Positions 43,909 through 52,125 of a DNA stretch of 64,000 nt are shown here, piece by piece. Position 1 is the stretch's first letter, and each line of letters begins with the position of its first letter. The notes beneath the pieces were generated by a model, which was given only the letters and a program-made list of their open reading frames with translations, did no database searches and was not told where the DNA came from. The position numbers and the translations under genes were made by a program. Source of the stretch: DAOUJW01 sp034421015 (lineage in GTDB: Bacteria > Chloroflexota > Dehalococcoidia > Lucifugimonadales > UBA2985); the NCBI GenBank assembly GCA_034421015.1, contig DAOUKT010000033.1, positions 1 through 64,000 of the forward strand. The letters run 5' to 3'.

Positions 43909-44125
43909 CCCATGCCTCCATGAGAGATTTGTGGTTGTCCTCAATTATCTGTAGTATACGAAGAATCTCAGGGCGCCGCATACCTCCGCTCCTTTGCATC
44001 CTCACAGGATCAAGCCAGAATTTGGCAATCCTATTATCGCGCGCCACGTGGACATGTTGCGGCTCGTCCCGGTCTCCCGAATAGAAGAAGAACCGGTAAG
44101 GCCCCTCTGTGAATACAATTGGCAT
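43889..44125 (-). CDS. DUF4160 protein
   Basis: This 78-residue protein with the family pattern PIVFTEGPYRFFFYSGDRDEPQHVHVARDNRIAKFWLDPV has conserved His and Arg residues in EPQHVHV. It is translationally coupled to the DUF2442 gene. It is probably one half of a toxin-antitoxin-like pair; which half is toxic is not known to me. Confidence 0.88.
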   Translation of the reverse strand: MPIVFTEGPYRFFFYSGDRDEPQHVHVARDNRIAKFWLDPVRMQRSGGMRRPEILRILQIIEDNHKSLMEAWDDYFND

Positions 44126-44135
44126 TGCTATTCTG

Positions 44136-44363
44136 CTAGTTCCATCCGGTCGTAGGCAGCGCTGCTCCCTCAGGAAGCGGCTTGTCCCGGTCCTTGTAAG
44201 AGAGAATGAACTGCTTGGCCACCGTGTACAGCTCTGTCAGGGTCTCGTCGGCGTTCTCTCCCCACGCGCGGCACCCGGGGAGACCAGGTATCTCGGCCAT
44301 GTAGAGCCACTCCTGGTCTTCACGAGGTTCATGTAGAACGTAGTCCAGCTGGTAAAATTCCAT
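44136..44363 (-). CDS. HicB-like antitoxin domain protein
   Basis: This 75-residue protein starts at ATG 44363. The HicB pattern is visible: EWLYMAEIPGLPGCRAWGENADETLTELYTVAKQFILSY, the partial RNase-H-like fold of HicB. It has no C-terminal DNA-binding part and no HicA toxin gene beside it, so it is a solitary member. It lies 10 bases upstream of the DUF4160 gene start on the same strand. The longer frame to 44516 overlaps the DUF2283 gene. Confidence 0.78.
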   Translation of the reverse strand: MEFYQLDYVLHEPREDQEWLYMAEIPGLPGCRAWGENADETLTELYTVAKQFILSYKDRDKPLPEGAALPTTGWN

Positions 44364-44436
44364 CTTGACTTCCCTAGTGTTCTTTTTCTGCCACTCCCGC
44401 CGCAGTCTATAGACCTGGTAACGGAGCTGGAGCGGG

Positions 44437-44652
44437 TTAGCCCGCCTTGATGCTGTGAAGAGGCAGGGCGTGGGCCTCCAGCGTGTGCAGGTCCAGGCGC
44501 TGGGATGCCTGGTCAATGTCGAAGCCGACCACCTCGCCGTTGGCGTCTATATCGACGTTCAATCCCTCAGTGACCTCTATAGTTTCCGCCCCAGGCCGGG
44601 CCTTGAACTCAACGTACAGGCTGTCGGTTTCCGGGTAGTAATGAATTTTCAT
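44437..44652 (-). CDS. DUF2283 protein
   Basis: This 71-residue protein beginning MKIHYYPETDSLYVEFKARPGAETIEVTEGLNVDIDANGEVVGFDIDQAS is the common DUF2283 fold. These small proteins often accompany DUF4258-type or other toxin genes. It is 11 bases downstream of the small gene at 44664-44858. Confidence 0.85.
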   Translation of the reverse strand: MKIHYYPETDSLYVEFKARPGAETIEVTEGLNVDIDANGEVVGFDIDQASQRLDLHTLEAHALPLHSIKAG

Positions 44653-44663
44653 GCTTGATTCGC

Positions 44664-44858
44664 CTAAGCGGTCTTGGCGAGGCGCTGCACCGGCCCGTCA
44701 GGAACGATCCGATAGATGGAGCGCCGCTGTGACTCGGATGGGTGCCCCCACTGGTTCAGGCCTTGAAGGTAGGCTGCGAGCTTTCTTAAGTCGTATTCGT
44801 GTTCCCGTGCAATGCTGTCTCTGACGCTCCACAGTTCCTCAATTATTTCATCGGACAT
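44664..44858 (-). CDS. small protein, partner of DUF2283
   Basis: This 64-residue protein starts MSDEIIEELWSVRDSIAREHEYDLRKLAAYLQGLN, behind GGAGGCTCCGAA. This N-terminus is one I associate with small antitoxin-like proteins encoded beside toxin or DUF2283 genes. The function is unknown. A frame extending to 44915 adds an unlikely N-terminus. Confidence 0.7.
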   Translation of the reverse strand: MSDEIIEELWSVRDSIAREHEYDLRKLAAYLQGLNQWGHPSESQRRSIYRIVPDGPVQRLAKTA

Positions 44859-44905
44859 TTCGGAGCCTCCTCCCTCGCCCATCGCGCCACATACAGTGCT
44901 TGCCA

Positions 44906-45050
44906 TCACACTCAATTATGAAGCCCATCTTCTCGCCCGTAAAGCGCCACAGGCTTGCCCGGTCCAGAAACCTGGAAACTCCCCTCGACTGGCAGTGCGT
45001 ATTCGCGCTAAAATAGGGCAGCCTTCATCGCCTGTTCAACGCGGCGCAGA
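44906..45050 (+). repeat. diverged direct repeat, copy 2 (upstream of the CoA-transferase gene)
   Basis: It is similar to 43332-43469 in sequence and order of matching blocks. It ends about 50 bases before the ATG of the CoA-transferase gene and so may include its promoter. The two copies enclose the DUF2442, DUF4160, HicB, DUF2283 and small partner genes. Confidence 0.65.
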
Positions 45051-45102
45051 CCGCGTCGGAGATGAAATCGTCGTTAGGCGAAGCCTTTATAGGAGGTATG
45101 AG

Positions 45103-47784
45103 ATGGTACAGACCCAGGCCGAAGTGACCACCACTAAAGCCGGAGCACTGGCAGGGATACGTGTGCTGGACTTCACGTGGGTGAGGGCCGGACCCTGGTG
45201 CACTCGCTGGCTGGGCGCGCTGGGCGCGGAGGTCATCAAGGTGGAGTGGCCCCAGAATCCCAGCACCCGTGGCGAGAACATCGCCTCAGGCCAGGGGACG
45301 CCGGAGGGCTTTCCCATCAACCTCAACACCAACGGCCACTTCAGCGACACCAACGCCAACAAGCTCAGCGTAACCCTGAATACCAGGACGGAGCGCGGCA
45401 TCGACCTCGTGCGTCGTCTGGTGTCCATCTCCGACATCGTCATCGAGAACTTTGCCTTCGGCGTGCTCAACAACTGGGGCATCGGCTACGAGGAGATGAA
45501 GAAGCTGCGACCGGACATCGTGTACCTCTCCATGTCCGGCTTCGGGCACACGGGTCGCAACAGGGACTACCAGACGATGGGGCCCATCGCCCAGGCGCTG
45601 TCCGGCCTGACCTACCTGTCCGGCCTGCCGGACAAGCCGCCCGCGGGCTGGGGCTGGTCCTACATGGACGACACCGGCGGGATGTACGGCGCCATCTACG
45701 CCCTTAGCGCGCTCTACCGGCGGAACGTGACAGGCCTGGGCCAGCACGTGGACAAGTCCCAGTGGATTACGGGCGTGGCCCTCAACGGCCCCGTCTTCCT
45801 GGACCTCCAGGCCAACGGCCGCTCGACGTACCGGGAGGGCTACCCGGCGGGCAACCGCGCCCACTGGCCCGGCACGCCTCTGGTGAGCAACTATCGCGGC
45901 CGCACAGTCGCTCCTCACAACGCCTACAGGACGTCCCCGGGCGACTACAACGACTGGTGCGCCATCGCCTGCTTCTCCGACGACGAGTGGCGCAGGCTGG
46001 TGGGAGTGATGGGATCGCCGGCGTGGGCCGTCGGCGAAAAATTCGCAACCCTGGACGGCCGGCTGGAGCATCAGGAGGAGCTGGACCAGGGCATCGAGTC
46101 GTGGACAAAGACCCTCGGCAAGTACGAGATTATGGAGCTGTGCCAGGCGGTGGGCGTGCGGGCAATGCCCGTGCAGAGCAGCCAGGACCGCTTCGACAAT
46201 GACCCGCACCTGAAGCACCGGGGGATGTACGTCGACATTGAGCATCCGGCCCTTGGCGTGTGGCCGCACCAGAACGCCCCGTTCAAGATGTCCGAGACGC
46301 CGGTCTTCAACAAGCTCTCCGGCCCGCTGATCGGACAGCACAACAAGGACGTTTTCGAGGGCCTGTTGGGCATCAGCCACCAGGAGCTTGCGGACGGCTT
46401 CGAGGACGGAACTTTCTGGCCCAAGACCATGAGCCGTGCGGACTATCCGTACCTTCAGGAGATGATCGACTCTGACGCGCCCGCGGAGTGGACCGGCAAC
46501 GAGGCCAGGCCCAACCCGCCGCCCGCGCCCGTGCAGACCCCCGGCGCCGACCCGGAGGGCCCATTCTCCGGCGTGAGGGTGCTGGAGCTCTCCGATGACA
46601 AGGGCCAGTGGTGCGGCAAGCTCCTTGCCGACCTTGGAGCCGACGTGGTCAAAATCGAGCCGCCGGGGGGCCAGGAGACCAGGTCGGTCGGCCCGTTCTA
46701 CCAGGACGTGCCTAACAGAGAGAGGAGCCTCTCATTCTGGCACTACAACACCTCCAAGCGCGGCATCACCCTTTCCCTGGAGACAGAGGACGGTCGCCGG
46801 CTGTTCAGGCGGCTTGCGGCCCAGGCGGACGTGATACTGGAGACCTTCCAGCCGGGCTACATGGCGTCCCTTGGACTTGGCTACAATGACCTGAAGCGGG
46901 ACAACCCCGGCCTGGTGATGTGCTCACTGACACCCTTTGGCCAGGACGGACCGTGGAAGGACTTCCAGACCAGCGATTTGCTCCACCTGGCTGCAGGCGG
47001 GCAGATGGCCGGCTGCGGCTACACCGAAGACGAGGAGCCGGACGCTCCGCCCATCGCTCCCGGCGGAGGACAGGCGTGGCACATGGGAAGCCACTTCGCG
47101 ATGATGGCCATTGGCGCGGCGCTGCTGAACAGGACGGTCACGGGCAGCGGGCAGTACATCGACGCCTCCGTCCACGAGGCCTGCGCCCTGACCACAGAAG
47201 CGGCCGTGACTCGCTACATCTACACGGGGCAGATCGTGCGCCGGCAGACGGGGCGGCACGCCTCGCCCACGCCCACCGACAAGAGCCAGCACCCGTGCGC
47301 CGACGGCAAGTACATCAACGTGGCTGCCCAGATTGTAAACCGCCTGACCTCGGAGAGGCTCCAGATTCTGGGCGACTGGATGAAGGATGAAGGTCTGCCC
47401 GCCGACATCTTTGAGGAGAAGCTCCGCAACCCCGACTCAATCACCGACAATGAGCTGTTCCTGTACTTCATTGCCAACATGAACCGGGACGACGTGTACC
47501 ACGGCGGCCAGAAGCGTGGCTTCAACATGGGCGCGGTGAGGTCGCCGGAGGAGGTGCTGGCGGACCCGCACCTGGAGGATCGCGGCTTCTGGGCCGAGGT
47601 GGACTACCCGGAGGTGGGGGCTAAGCTGCGACACCCGGGCCCGGCGGGAATCTTCAACGGCTCGCCCTGGCGCATCACCAGGAGGGCGCCGCTGATCGGT
47701 GAGCACAACGACGAGGTGCTGTGCGGAGAGCTCGGCCTGTCCAGGACGGAGCTTGCGGTGCTGAGCGAAGGGGGCGTGGTCTAG
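45103..47784 (+). CDS. tandem-domain family III CoA-transferase (CaiB/BaiF)
   Basis: This 893-residue protein contains two full CoA-transferase III modules: residues 15-450 (LAGIRVLDFTWVRAGPWCTRWLGALGAEVIKVEWP, FENFAFGVLNNWGIGYEEMKKLRPDIVYLSMSGFG) and 490-893 (FSGVRVLELSDDKGQWCGKLLADLGADVVKIEPP, LETFQPGYMASLGLGYNDLKRDNPGLVMCSLTPFGQDG). Family enzymes move CoA between carboxylic acids and usually form interlocked dimers; here the two halves may form that unit in one chain. The start is ATG 45103 after AGGAGGTATGAG. The acyl substrate is unknown. Confidence 0.88.
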   Translation: MVQTQAEVTTTKAGALAGIRVLDFTWVRAGPWCTRWLGALGAEVIKVEWPQNPSTRGENIASGQGTPEGFPINLNTNGHFSDTNANKLSVTLNTRTERGIDLVRRLVSISDIVIENFAFGVLNNWGIGYEEMKKLRPDIVYLSMSGFGHTGRNRDYQTMGPIAQALSGLTYLSGLPDKPPAGWGWSYMDDTGGMYGAIYALSALYRRNVTGLGQHVDKSQWITGVALNGPVFLDLQANGRSTYREGYPAGNRAHWPGTPLVSNYRGRTVAPHNAYRTSPGDYNDWCAIACFSDDEWRRLVGVMGSPAWAVGEKFATLDGRLEHQEELDQGIESWTKTLGKYEIMELCQAVGVRAMPVQSSQDRFDNDPHLKHRGMYVDIEHPALGVWPHQNAPFKMSETPVFNKLSGPLIGQHNKDVFEGLLGISHQELADGFEDGTFWPKTMSRADYPYLQEMIDSDAPAEWTGNEARPNPPPAPVQTPGADPEGPFSGVRVLELSDDKGQWCGKLLADLGADVVKIEPPGGQETRSVGPFYQDVPNRERSLSFWHYNTSKRGITLSLETEDGRRLFRRLAAQADVILETFQPGYMASLGLGYNDLKRDNPGLVMCSLTPFGQDGPWKDFQTSDLLHLAAGGQMAGCGYTEDEEPDAPPIAPGGGQAWHMGSHFAMMAIGAALLNRTVTGSGQYIDASVHEACALTTEAAVTRYIYTGQIVRRQTGRHASPTPTDKSQHPCADGKYINVAAQIVNRLTSERLQILGDWMKDEGLPADIFEEKLRNPDSITDNELFLYFIANMNRDDVYHGGQKRGFNMGAVRSPEEVLADPHLEDRGFWAEVDYPEVGAKLRHPGPAGIFNGSPWRITRRAPLIGEHNDEVLCGELGLSRTELAVLSEGGVV

Positions 47785-48050
47785 CGAACCTCTGAATAAC
47801 CGTCGCTCCTGCGAAAGCAAATCTTCGCACTTGATGCAGGAGGCGTGTGGTTTCCTTTCCCGCTCATATCTCGCCCCGTACTTGATACGGTGGTGAGCTT
47901 GTCGAACCATTTGAGCAGGTAGATTGCAGGAATTGCTAAACCCGCTCGCCCTGAGCTTGTCGAAGGGAGCGAGCGGGTTATGTTACGCCACTAAACGTAT
48001 TTCCCTTTAAGCGGCCTTCACAGGGCCGTAGTGACTCTTGCGCGAATCTC
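47785..48050. repeat. intergenic region with palindromic repeat
   Basis: No gene is seen. CCCGCTCGC (47941-47949) and GCGAGCGGG (47969-47977) enclose CCTGAGCTTGTCGAAGG. The same core GAGCTTGTCGAA recurs at about 47895, and this sequence type is a widespread dispersed repeat. The palindrome may also end transcription of the CoA-transferase gene. Confidence 0.5.
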
Positions 48051-48092
48051 TTGACGTGAGTATGTCGTATGTGTATACTCGACATATAACAT
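48051..48092 (+). promoter_or_regulatory. promoter with overlapping palindromic operator for the RHH-like pair
   Basis: TTGACG (48051-48056), exactly 17 bases, then TATACT (48074-48079) form a good promoter. A palindrome overlaps it: TATGTCG (48061-48067) with CGACATA (48080-48086). Half-sites TATGT occur twice on the left and ACATA/ACATA on the right, giving two nested pairs. This is the arrangement expected for autoregulation by ribbon-helix-helix proteins such as those encoded just downstream. Confidence 0.65.
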
Positions 48093-48107
48093 ACAGAAAG
48101 AGGAGCT

Positions 48108-48713
48108 ATGCGCATAGGTGTTAATATCCCGGATGAACTGTTGAAACGCGCAAAGGGAGTTCGTCCCCAGGTCAAAGTTTCAAAGGTTTGTCGGGAAGCC
48201 CTGGAGACGCTGGCAGCTTTAGACGCAATGAATAAGTGGAGGAATGAACACTCTCGCTTCGAGCGCGCCATTGAGGACCCTCCGGTGGACCCGGATTGGG
48301 AGGGTATGGCGCTTGAAGACGCCCGGAACTGGATAAGAGCCGTCAAGCCGGAGCAATGGGAGCGGTTCATTGAGAACTGGAACAGTTATGGCGATGAAAG
48401 CCAGTCTGTGACCCGGATAGTCGAACACGGTCGGATAATTCAGCAAGTCAGGAGTTACTTCGATATGATAGATGAGCATAGAGAGTGGTTCAACGCCCAG
48501 GATAGAGCCCTAGTGAATAGTGCGGCCAATCCTTGGGCCAGAGCCAATTATGAGTACTGCCGTGCCTGGCTGGGCTATGTGAGCGAGATCAGAATGAAAG
48601 TGGATCAGCTTCACAAGGAAGAGTACGACAGGGTTGTGGCTGAGCGCGAGAGAAATCTGCTGTCCAGTCCGGAACCTGAGGCACCACCGCAGCTGATGCG
48701 AGATAGGGGCTAG
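48108..48713 (+). CDS. RHH-like DNA-binding protein, tandem paralogue 1
   Basis: This 201-residue protein starts MRIGVNIPDELLKRAKGVRPQVKVSKVCREALETLA, a ribbon-helix-helix-like N-terminus (short strand then two helices). The remaining 150 residues are a domain I do not recognise, with DPDWEGMALEDARNWIRAVKPEQWERFIENW and a later EHREWFNAQDRA..EYCRAWLGYVSEIRMKVD. The same architecture is in the next gene, two bases downstream. The start follows AGAGGAGCT. It may be a self-regulated antitoxin or regulator. Confidence 0.75.
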   Translation: MRIGVNIPDELLKRAKGVRPQVKVSKVCREALETLAALDAMNKWRNEHSRFERAIEDPPVDPDWEGMALEDARNWIRAVKPEQWERFIENWNSYGDESQSVTRIVEHGRIIQQVRSYFDMIDEHREWFNAQDRALVNSAANPWARANYEYCRAWLGYVSEIRMKVDQLHKEEYDRVVAERERNLLSSPEPEAPPQLMRDRG

Positions 48714-48715
48714 AA

Positions 48716-49246
48716 GTGCGGTTGGGTATCAACATCCCGAAAGAAATGTACGAACAGATCAAAGAAAACCGTCCCGAAGTGAACGTCTCCCAAGTCTGCC
48801 GAGAGGCGTTGGAGCAAAGAGTCGCACTAGGGGAGAGAGCTATAGAGCGGGTGTCTGAAGACGGTATGGATATAGAGGTGGCCCGGCTTGCACAATCAGT
48901 CCGCAATCTGTTGATAGAGCCGGACTGGGTTGGCTACGCACTTGATGACGCTCGGGACTGGCTGAGAGTTGTTGATAAAGAAAAATGGGAGAACTTCCTT
49001 GAACTCTGGGATGAGTGGGTTGACTTGGGTGATTCACCAGCAAATATGGCCGGAATGGGTGCGGGAGAGCATGGTGTCAAATCTTTCTTTGACAGAATGC
49101 GAGAGCATGAAGACTGGTTCATGGCTCAGGATCAGGCCCGTAATCGTAACGTAAGTTGGGCCACAGCCATGGACGCGTACAACAGAGCCTGGATGGGCTA
49201 TGTCGCGGAGGTCCGAATAAGGCTGGATCCGAATTACAAAGGGTAG
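48716..49246 (+). CDS. RHH-like DNA-binding protein, tandem paralogue 2
   Basis: This 176-residue protein with GTG start two bases after the previous stop begins MRLGINIPKEMYEQIKENRPEVNVSQVCREALEQ, clearly related to paralogue 1. Shared blocks continue through the second domain: EPDWVGYALDDARDWLRVVDKEKWENFLELW and EHEDWFMAQDQA..AYNRAWMGYVAEVRIRLD. The two may form a heteromeric complex. The function is unknown. Confidence 0.75.
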   Translation: MRLGINIPKEMYEQIKENRPEVNVSQVCREALEQRVALGERAIERVSEDGMDIEVARLAQSVRNLLIEPDWVGYALDDARDWLRVVDKEKWENFLELWDEWVDLGDSPANMAGMGAGEHGVKSFFDRMREHEDWFMAQDQARNRNVSWATAMDAYNRAWMGYVAEVRIRLDPNYKG

Positions 49247-49267
49247 GCCTGCAGAAGCCGGCGTGGT

Positions 49268-50155
49268 CTAGCGGTCGTCGAAGCGGCGGTCCAGGTCCCG
49301 GAGAAACTGATCGACTTGAGGCGGCAGCGGGGGCGTGGATAGCTCCTCGGCGAGCATCTTCGCCCTCGCGTCGTAGGCGGCCTCCATCTGCACCACCATC
49401 TCCTTCACGTCCGGGTCTTCCTCAATCTCCTCGTTCAGCTCCATGTACTGCTTGCGGCCCTCCTCCGGGTCGGCAAGGTGGTCGGGAAGGCCGTACAGGG
49501 CGCAGATGACCTGCAGGAGGCGAGCGGCCCCGGCGTGGTCCTCGTCCACCTCCAGGTAGTGAGGCAGCTGCACCATCAGGCTGAGGGTATCGACGCCCTG
49601 CCGCTCAAGTTCGTCGCTGATGAGGCCCATAATGCTAATGGGTCCCGAATAGTTATTCGACATTCGGGGCGTCACAATACCCTTAAGCTCCGTCAGAGTC
49701 TCAGTCCCCGGCGACCCGGTGACGCGCAGGGGCCGGGTGTGCGGCACGGAGCCGTAAGTCCCGCCGATGCGGCAGTAGCGACTTACCTTGAGAAGCCTCA
49801 GGACCTCCTGCACGGACTCCACGTACTCCTCCGCGTTGGCGTGGGGTTCGAGCAGGTGGAGGAAGACCAGGTCGGGTCCGTCCTCGCGCCGGGTGTAGAA
49901 GATGTGGCTGTTGGGAATGGTCACCTTTCGCTCGCCGTCGAGGGTGTGGGTTATTGGCCGGTACCTGGTGAAGTCGAAATAAGTCCCCGGCGTTGTCAGC
50001 TTGCCAAGCTCCTGGGAGTCGAAGTGGGCCTCCAGCTTGCTAAGGGCCATGGTGCCGATGCTGCCGGCATCCACCCAGGGCACAAGGAGGGAGAGGACGT
50101 GGGGGTCTTTGAGTTCCGGGAAGGGTTCCTGGACTTCAAACGCGCCGACTTTCAT
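49268..50155 (-). CDS. PAC2-family protein (proteasome assembly chaperone-like)
   Basis: This 295-residue protein has the PAC2 pattern: LVPWVDAGSIGTMALSKLEAHF, DFTRYRPITHTLDGERKVTIPNSHIFYTRR, VSRYCRIGGTYGSVPHTRPLRVTG, and ISIMGLISDELERQGVDTLSLMVQLPHYLEVDEDHAGAARLLQVI. Bacterial PAC2 proteins are of unknown role; in actinobacteria they occur in genomes with proteasomes. The start is ATG 50155; a frame to 50299 has no support. Confidence 0.88.
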   Translation of the reverse strand: MKVGAFEVQEPFPELKDPHVLSLLVPWVDAGSIGTMALSKLEAHFDSQELGKLTTPGTYFDFTRYRPITHTLDGERKVTIPNSHIFYTRREDGPDLVFLHLLEPHANAEEYVESVQEVLRLLKVSRYCRIGGTYGSVPHTRPLRVTGSPGTETLTELKGIVTPRMSNNYSGPISIMGLISDELERQGVDTLSLMVQLPHYLEVDEDHAGAARLLQVICALYGLPDHLADPEEGRKQYMELNEEIEEDPDVKEMVVQMEAAYDARAKMLAEELSTPPLPPQVDQFLRDLDRRFDDR

Positions 50156-50681
50156 AAGGATATGGTGGCACAATGGGCTGAATTTAGCAACTCCCGACGG
50201 CGTTGACGCCGAGACCGGCTTGTTCATACTGAATCTCAGTTGCACACCCTGCCTTCTCGCCACTGAAATTACGGCTGGTGGGTTGACATACCCGACCAAG
50301 TCTGCGAAAATCAGTCATTCCCATAGGCATCAGACGAAGCCCTAGCAGGTATAATAAAGACCGAGTATCATAATAATACTGAATAGACTCCAGCAGAATA
50401 ACCTCGTGTCTGTGGACTGCCAGTCCCGGATAGCTGGACCAAGGGAGTCTCGATAGAAGGCAGGGGGCGTGCTCACCGGTGCTGCACAAGAACGCCGGTG
50501 AGCGAGTTCACTGAAGCTGAGCGGTGGCCCCTTAATCCCAGGGGAGATCTGTTAGTTAGACTTTGACCGGGAGGCGCATTCATATCGTTTGTGGATATGG
50601 AATGAGATGCAATCTCATGGCAGATTTTGGCGTTGATCCAGACACCGAGAAAACGAAAGGCGTGAAAGGAACGGAGATTGT
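50156..50681. other. intergenic region between the PAC2 and zinc-importer genes
   Basis: No gene is supported in these 526 bases. GCTCACCGG (50471-50479) and CCGGTGAGC (50495-50503) form a perfect 9-bp stem. Two further inverted repeats nearer the importer gene are given separately. The AT-rich part around 50350-50390 may hold promoters for either side. Confidence 0.45.
50581..50618 (+). promoter_or_regulatory. tandem inverted repeats, candidate metal-regulator operator
   Basis: CATATC-N7-GATATG (50581-50599) is followed after two bases by ATGAGAT-GCA-ATCTCAT (50602-50618). Both are perfect palindromes 64-100 bases before the importer's first ATG. Such 17-19-bp palindromes are the size of Fur/Zur-type sites, but neither matches a Zur consensus I remember, so the regulator is open. 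Confidence 0.5.
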
Positions 50682-52064
50682 ATGAGACTAGGTACAAATA
50701 GCAGCTTTTTCAATGTGTGGAAGGTCGCGTTAATCGCGGTTGCGCTATTGCTGGTCCTGGCCGCGTGCACAGATGAGGCTGCGCCAACTGCGACCTCTGC
50801 GCCCACGGCTACCACGCCGGCAATGGCGCCTGACCCCACTGCAACAACGGAGTCAATGCCGCCTGAGCCCACGGCGACAACGGCATCCATGGCTCCAGAC
50901 CCGACTCCTACCACGGGGTCAATGCCGGCCGAGCCAACCGCCACAGCGGAGTCAATGGCCCCTCCGGCTGAGCCGATACCAGTGGTGACCACTACCAACA
51001 TCGTAGCTGACTGGGTGCGTGAAGTCGGCGGAGACCGGGTCGAAGTCTTCAGCCTGGTGCCGGTTGGGGCCGACCCACATGGCTACCAGCCGGGCGCTCA
51101 GGACGTCGCCAAAATCGCCGATGCGGAGTTGGTGTTGAGCGTGGGACTGGGACTCGAAGAGTCTTGGCTTCATGAGCTTGTTGAGAACGCGGCTCGTGAC
51201 GAGGAGACCATTGTGGAGATGGCCGAGCTCATCGATCCCATTGAGTTCGCTGAGACCCACATTGAAGACGTGGAGTTCCTGGAGGAGTTGGAGCACATAA
51301 TCCACGAGGTGGAGGAGGGTGAGATCACCGCAGAGGTGGGCCTTGATGAGATCAGGGAGTTCATGGCGGGACTGGAAGAGGAGCATCACGGTGAGGAGGA
51401 AGAGGACGAACCGCCGGCCATGGTGGAGGCGATTCTGGAACAGGTTGACGCCGGTGCACTGGACGCCGGAGATGCTATAGAGGAAATTGAGCATATCCTG
51501 GGTGAGGGTGAAGATGCCCACGAAGGCCATGGCCACGGGCTTGAGGATCCCCACTTCTGGTTTGACCCCATTCGGGTCAAGGTGGCGGTGGAAGACATAG
51601 CCGCTCGCCTGTCGGCCATGGACCCTGACGGCGCGGTCCTCTACTTTCAGAACGCCGCCGACTACGCACAGCAGCTTGACGAGCTTCACGCATGGACCCA
51701 GAGCCAGGTTAGCGCCATTCCGGAGGAGGACAGGCTGCTGGTGACTTCTCACGACAGCCTTGGCTACTTCGCGCTGCTGTACGGCTTTGAGGTTGTGGGT
51801 GTGATTCTGGGCATCACCACCGAGGTGGAGCCCTCCGCCGAGGACCTGATTGAGCTGATACACGAGATAGAGGAGTCCGGCGCAAAGGCCGTATTCGGAG
51901 AGACCACCGTGAGCGAGCGTCTGGCTGAGACCATAGCAAGTGAGTCCGGCACCAAGCTGGTCAGGCTTTATTCGGGCTCCCTGGGCATCGAGGGCAGCGG
52001 CGCGGAGACCTACCTTGGAATGTTCAGGACAAACGTGGAGCGTATAGTGGGGGCTCTGAGCTAA
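50682..52064 (+). CDS. znuA: zinc/manganese ABC importer binding lipoprotein (ZnuA/TroA-like)
   Basis: This 460-residue lipoprotein has a signal ending LLLVLAAC, then a Thr/Pro/Met linker with repeats of the type PxPTATTxSM to about residue 100. The TroA-like domain (VVTTTNIVADWVREVGGDRVEVFSLVPVGADPHGYQPG) holds the first His ligand. A long acidic and His-rich insert (about 185-290, including EEEHHGEEEEDE and EDAHEGHGHG) lies before DPHFWFDP, much longer than the usual ZnuA loop. It can bind or pass zinc. The first gene of a three-gene operon. Confidence 0.9.
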   Translation: MRLGTNSSFFNVWKVALIAVALLLVLAACTDEAAPTATSAPTATTPAMAPDPTATTESMPPEPTATTASMAPDPTPTTGSMPAEPTATAESMAPPAEPIPVVTTTNIVADWVREVGGDRVEVFSLVPVGADPHGYQPGAQDVAKIADAELVLSVGLGLEESWLHELVENAARDEETIVEMAELIDPIEFAETHIEDVEFLEELEHIIHEVEEGEITAEVGLDEIREFMAGLEEEHHGEEEEDEPPAMVEAILEQVDAGALDAGDAIEEIEHILGEGEDAHEGHGHGLEDPHFWFDPIRVKVAVEDIAARLSAMDPDGAVLYFQNAADYAQQLDELHAWTQSQVSAIPEEDRLLVTSHDSLGYFALLYGFEVVGVILGITTEVEPSAEDLIELIHEIEESGAKAVFGETTVSERLAETIASESGTKLVRLYSGSLGIEGSGAETYLGMFRTNVERIVGALS

Positions 52065-52125
52065 GGCAGAGGGCCCTGCCCGGAGATGAGCGAATAGAGT
52101 CCGGAGGCTCGCAGGAGGATCTGAC

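Noticed and set aside
44812..45102. N-terminal extension of the CoA-transferase
   Set aside because: It translates the repeat and antitoxin region; AGGAGGT lies just before ATG 45103, where homology begins.
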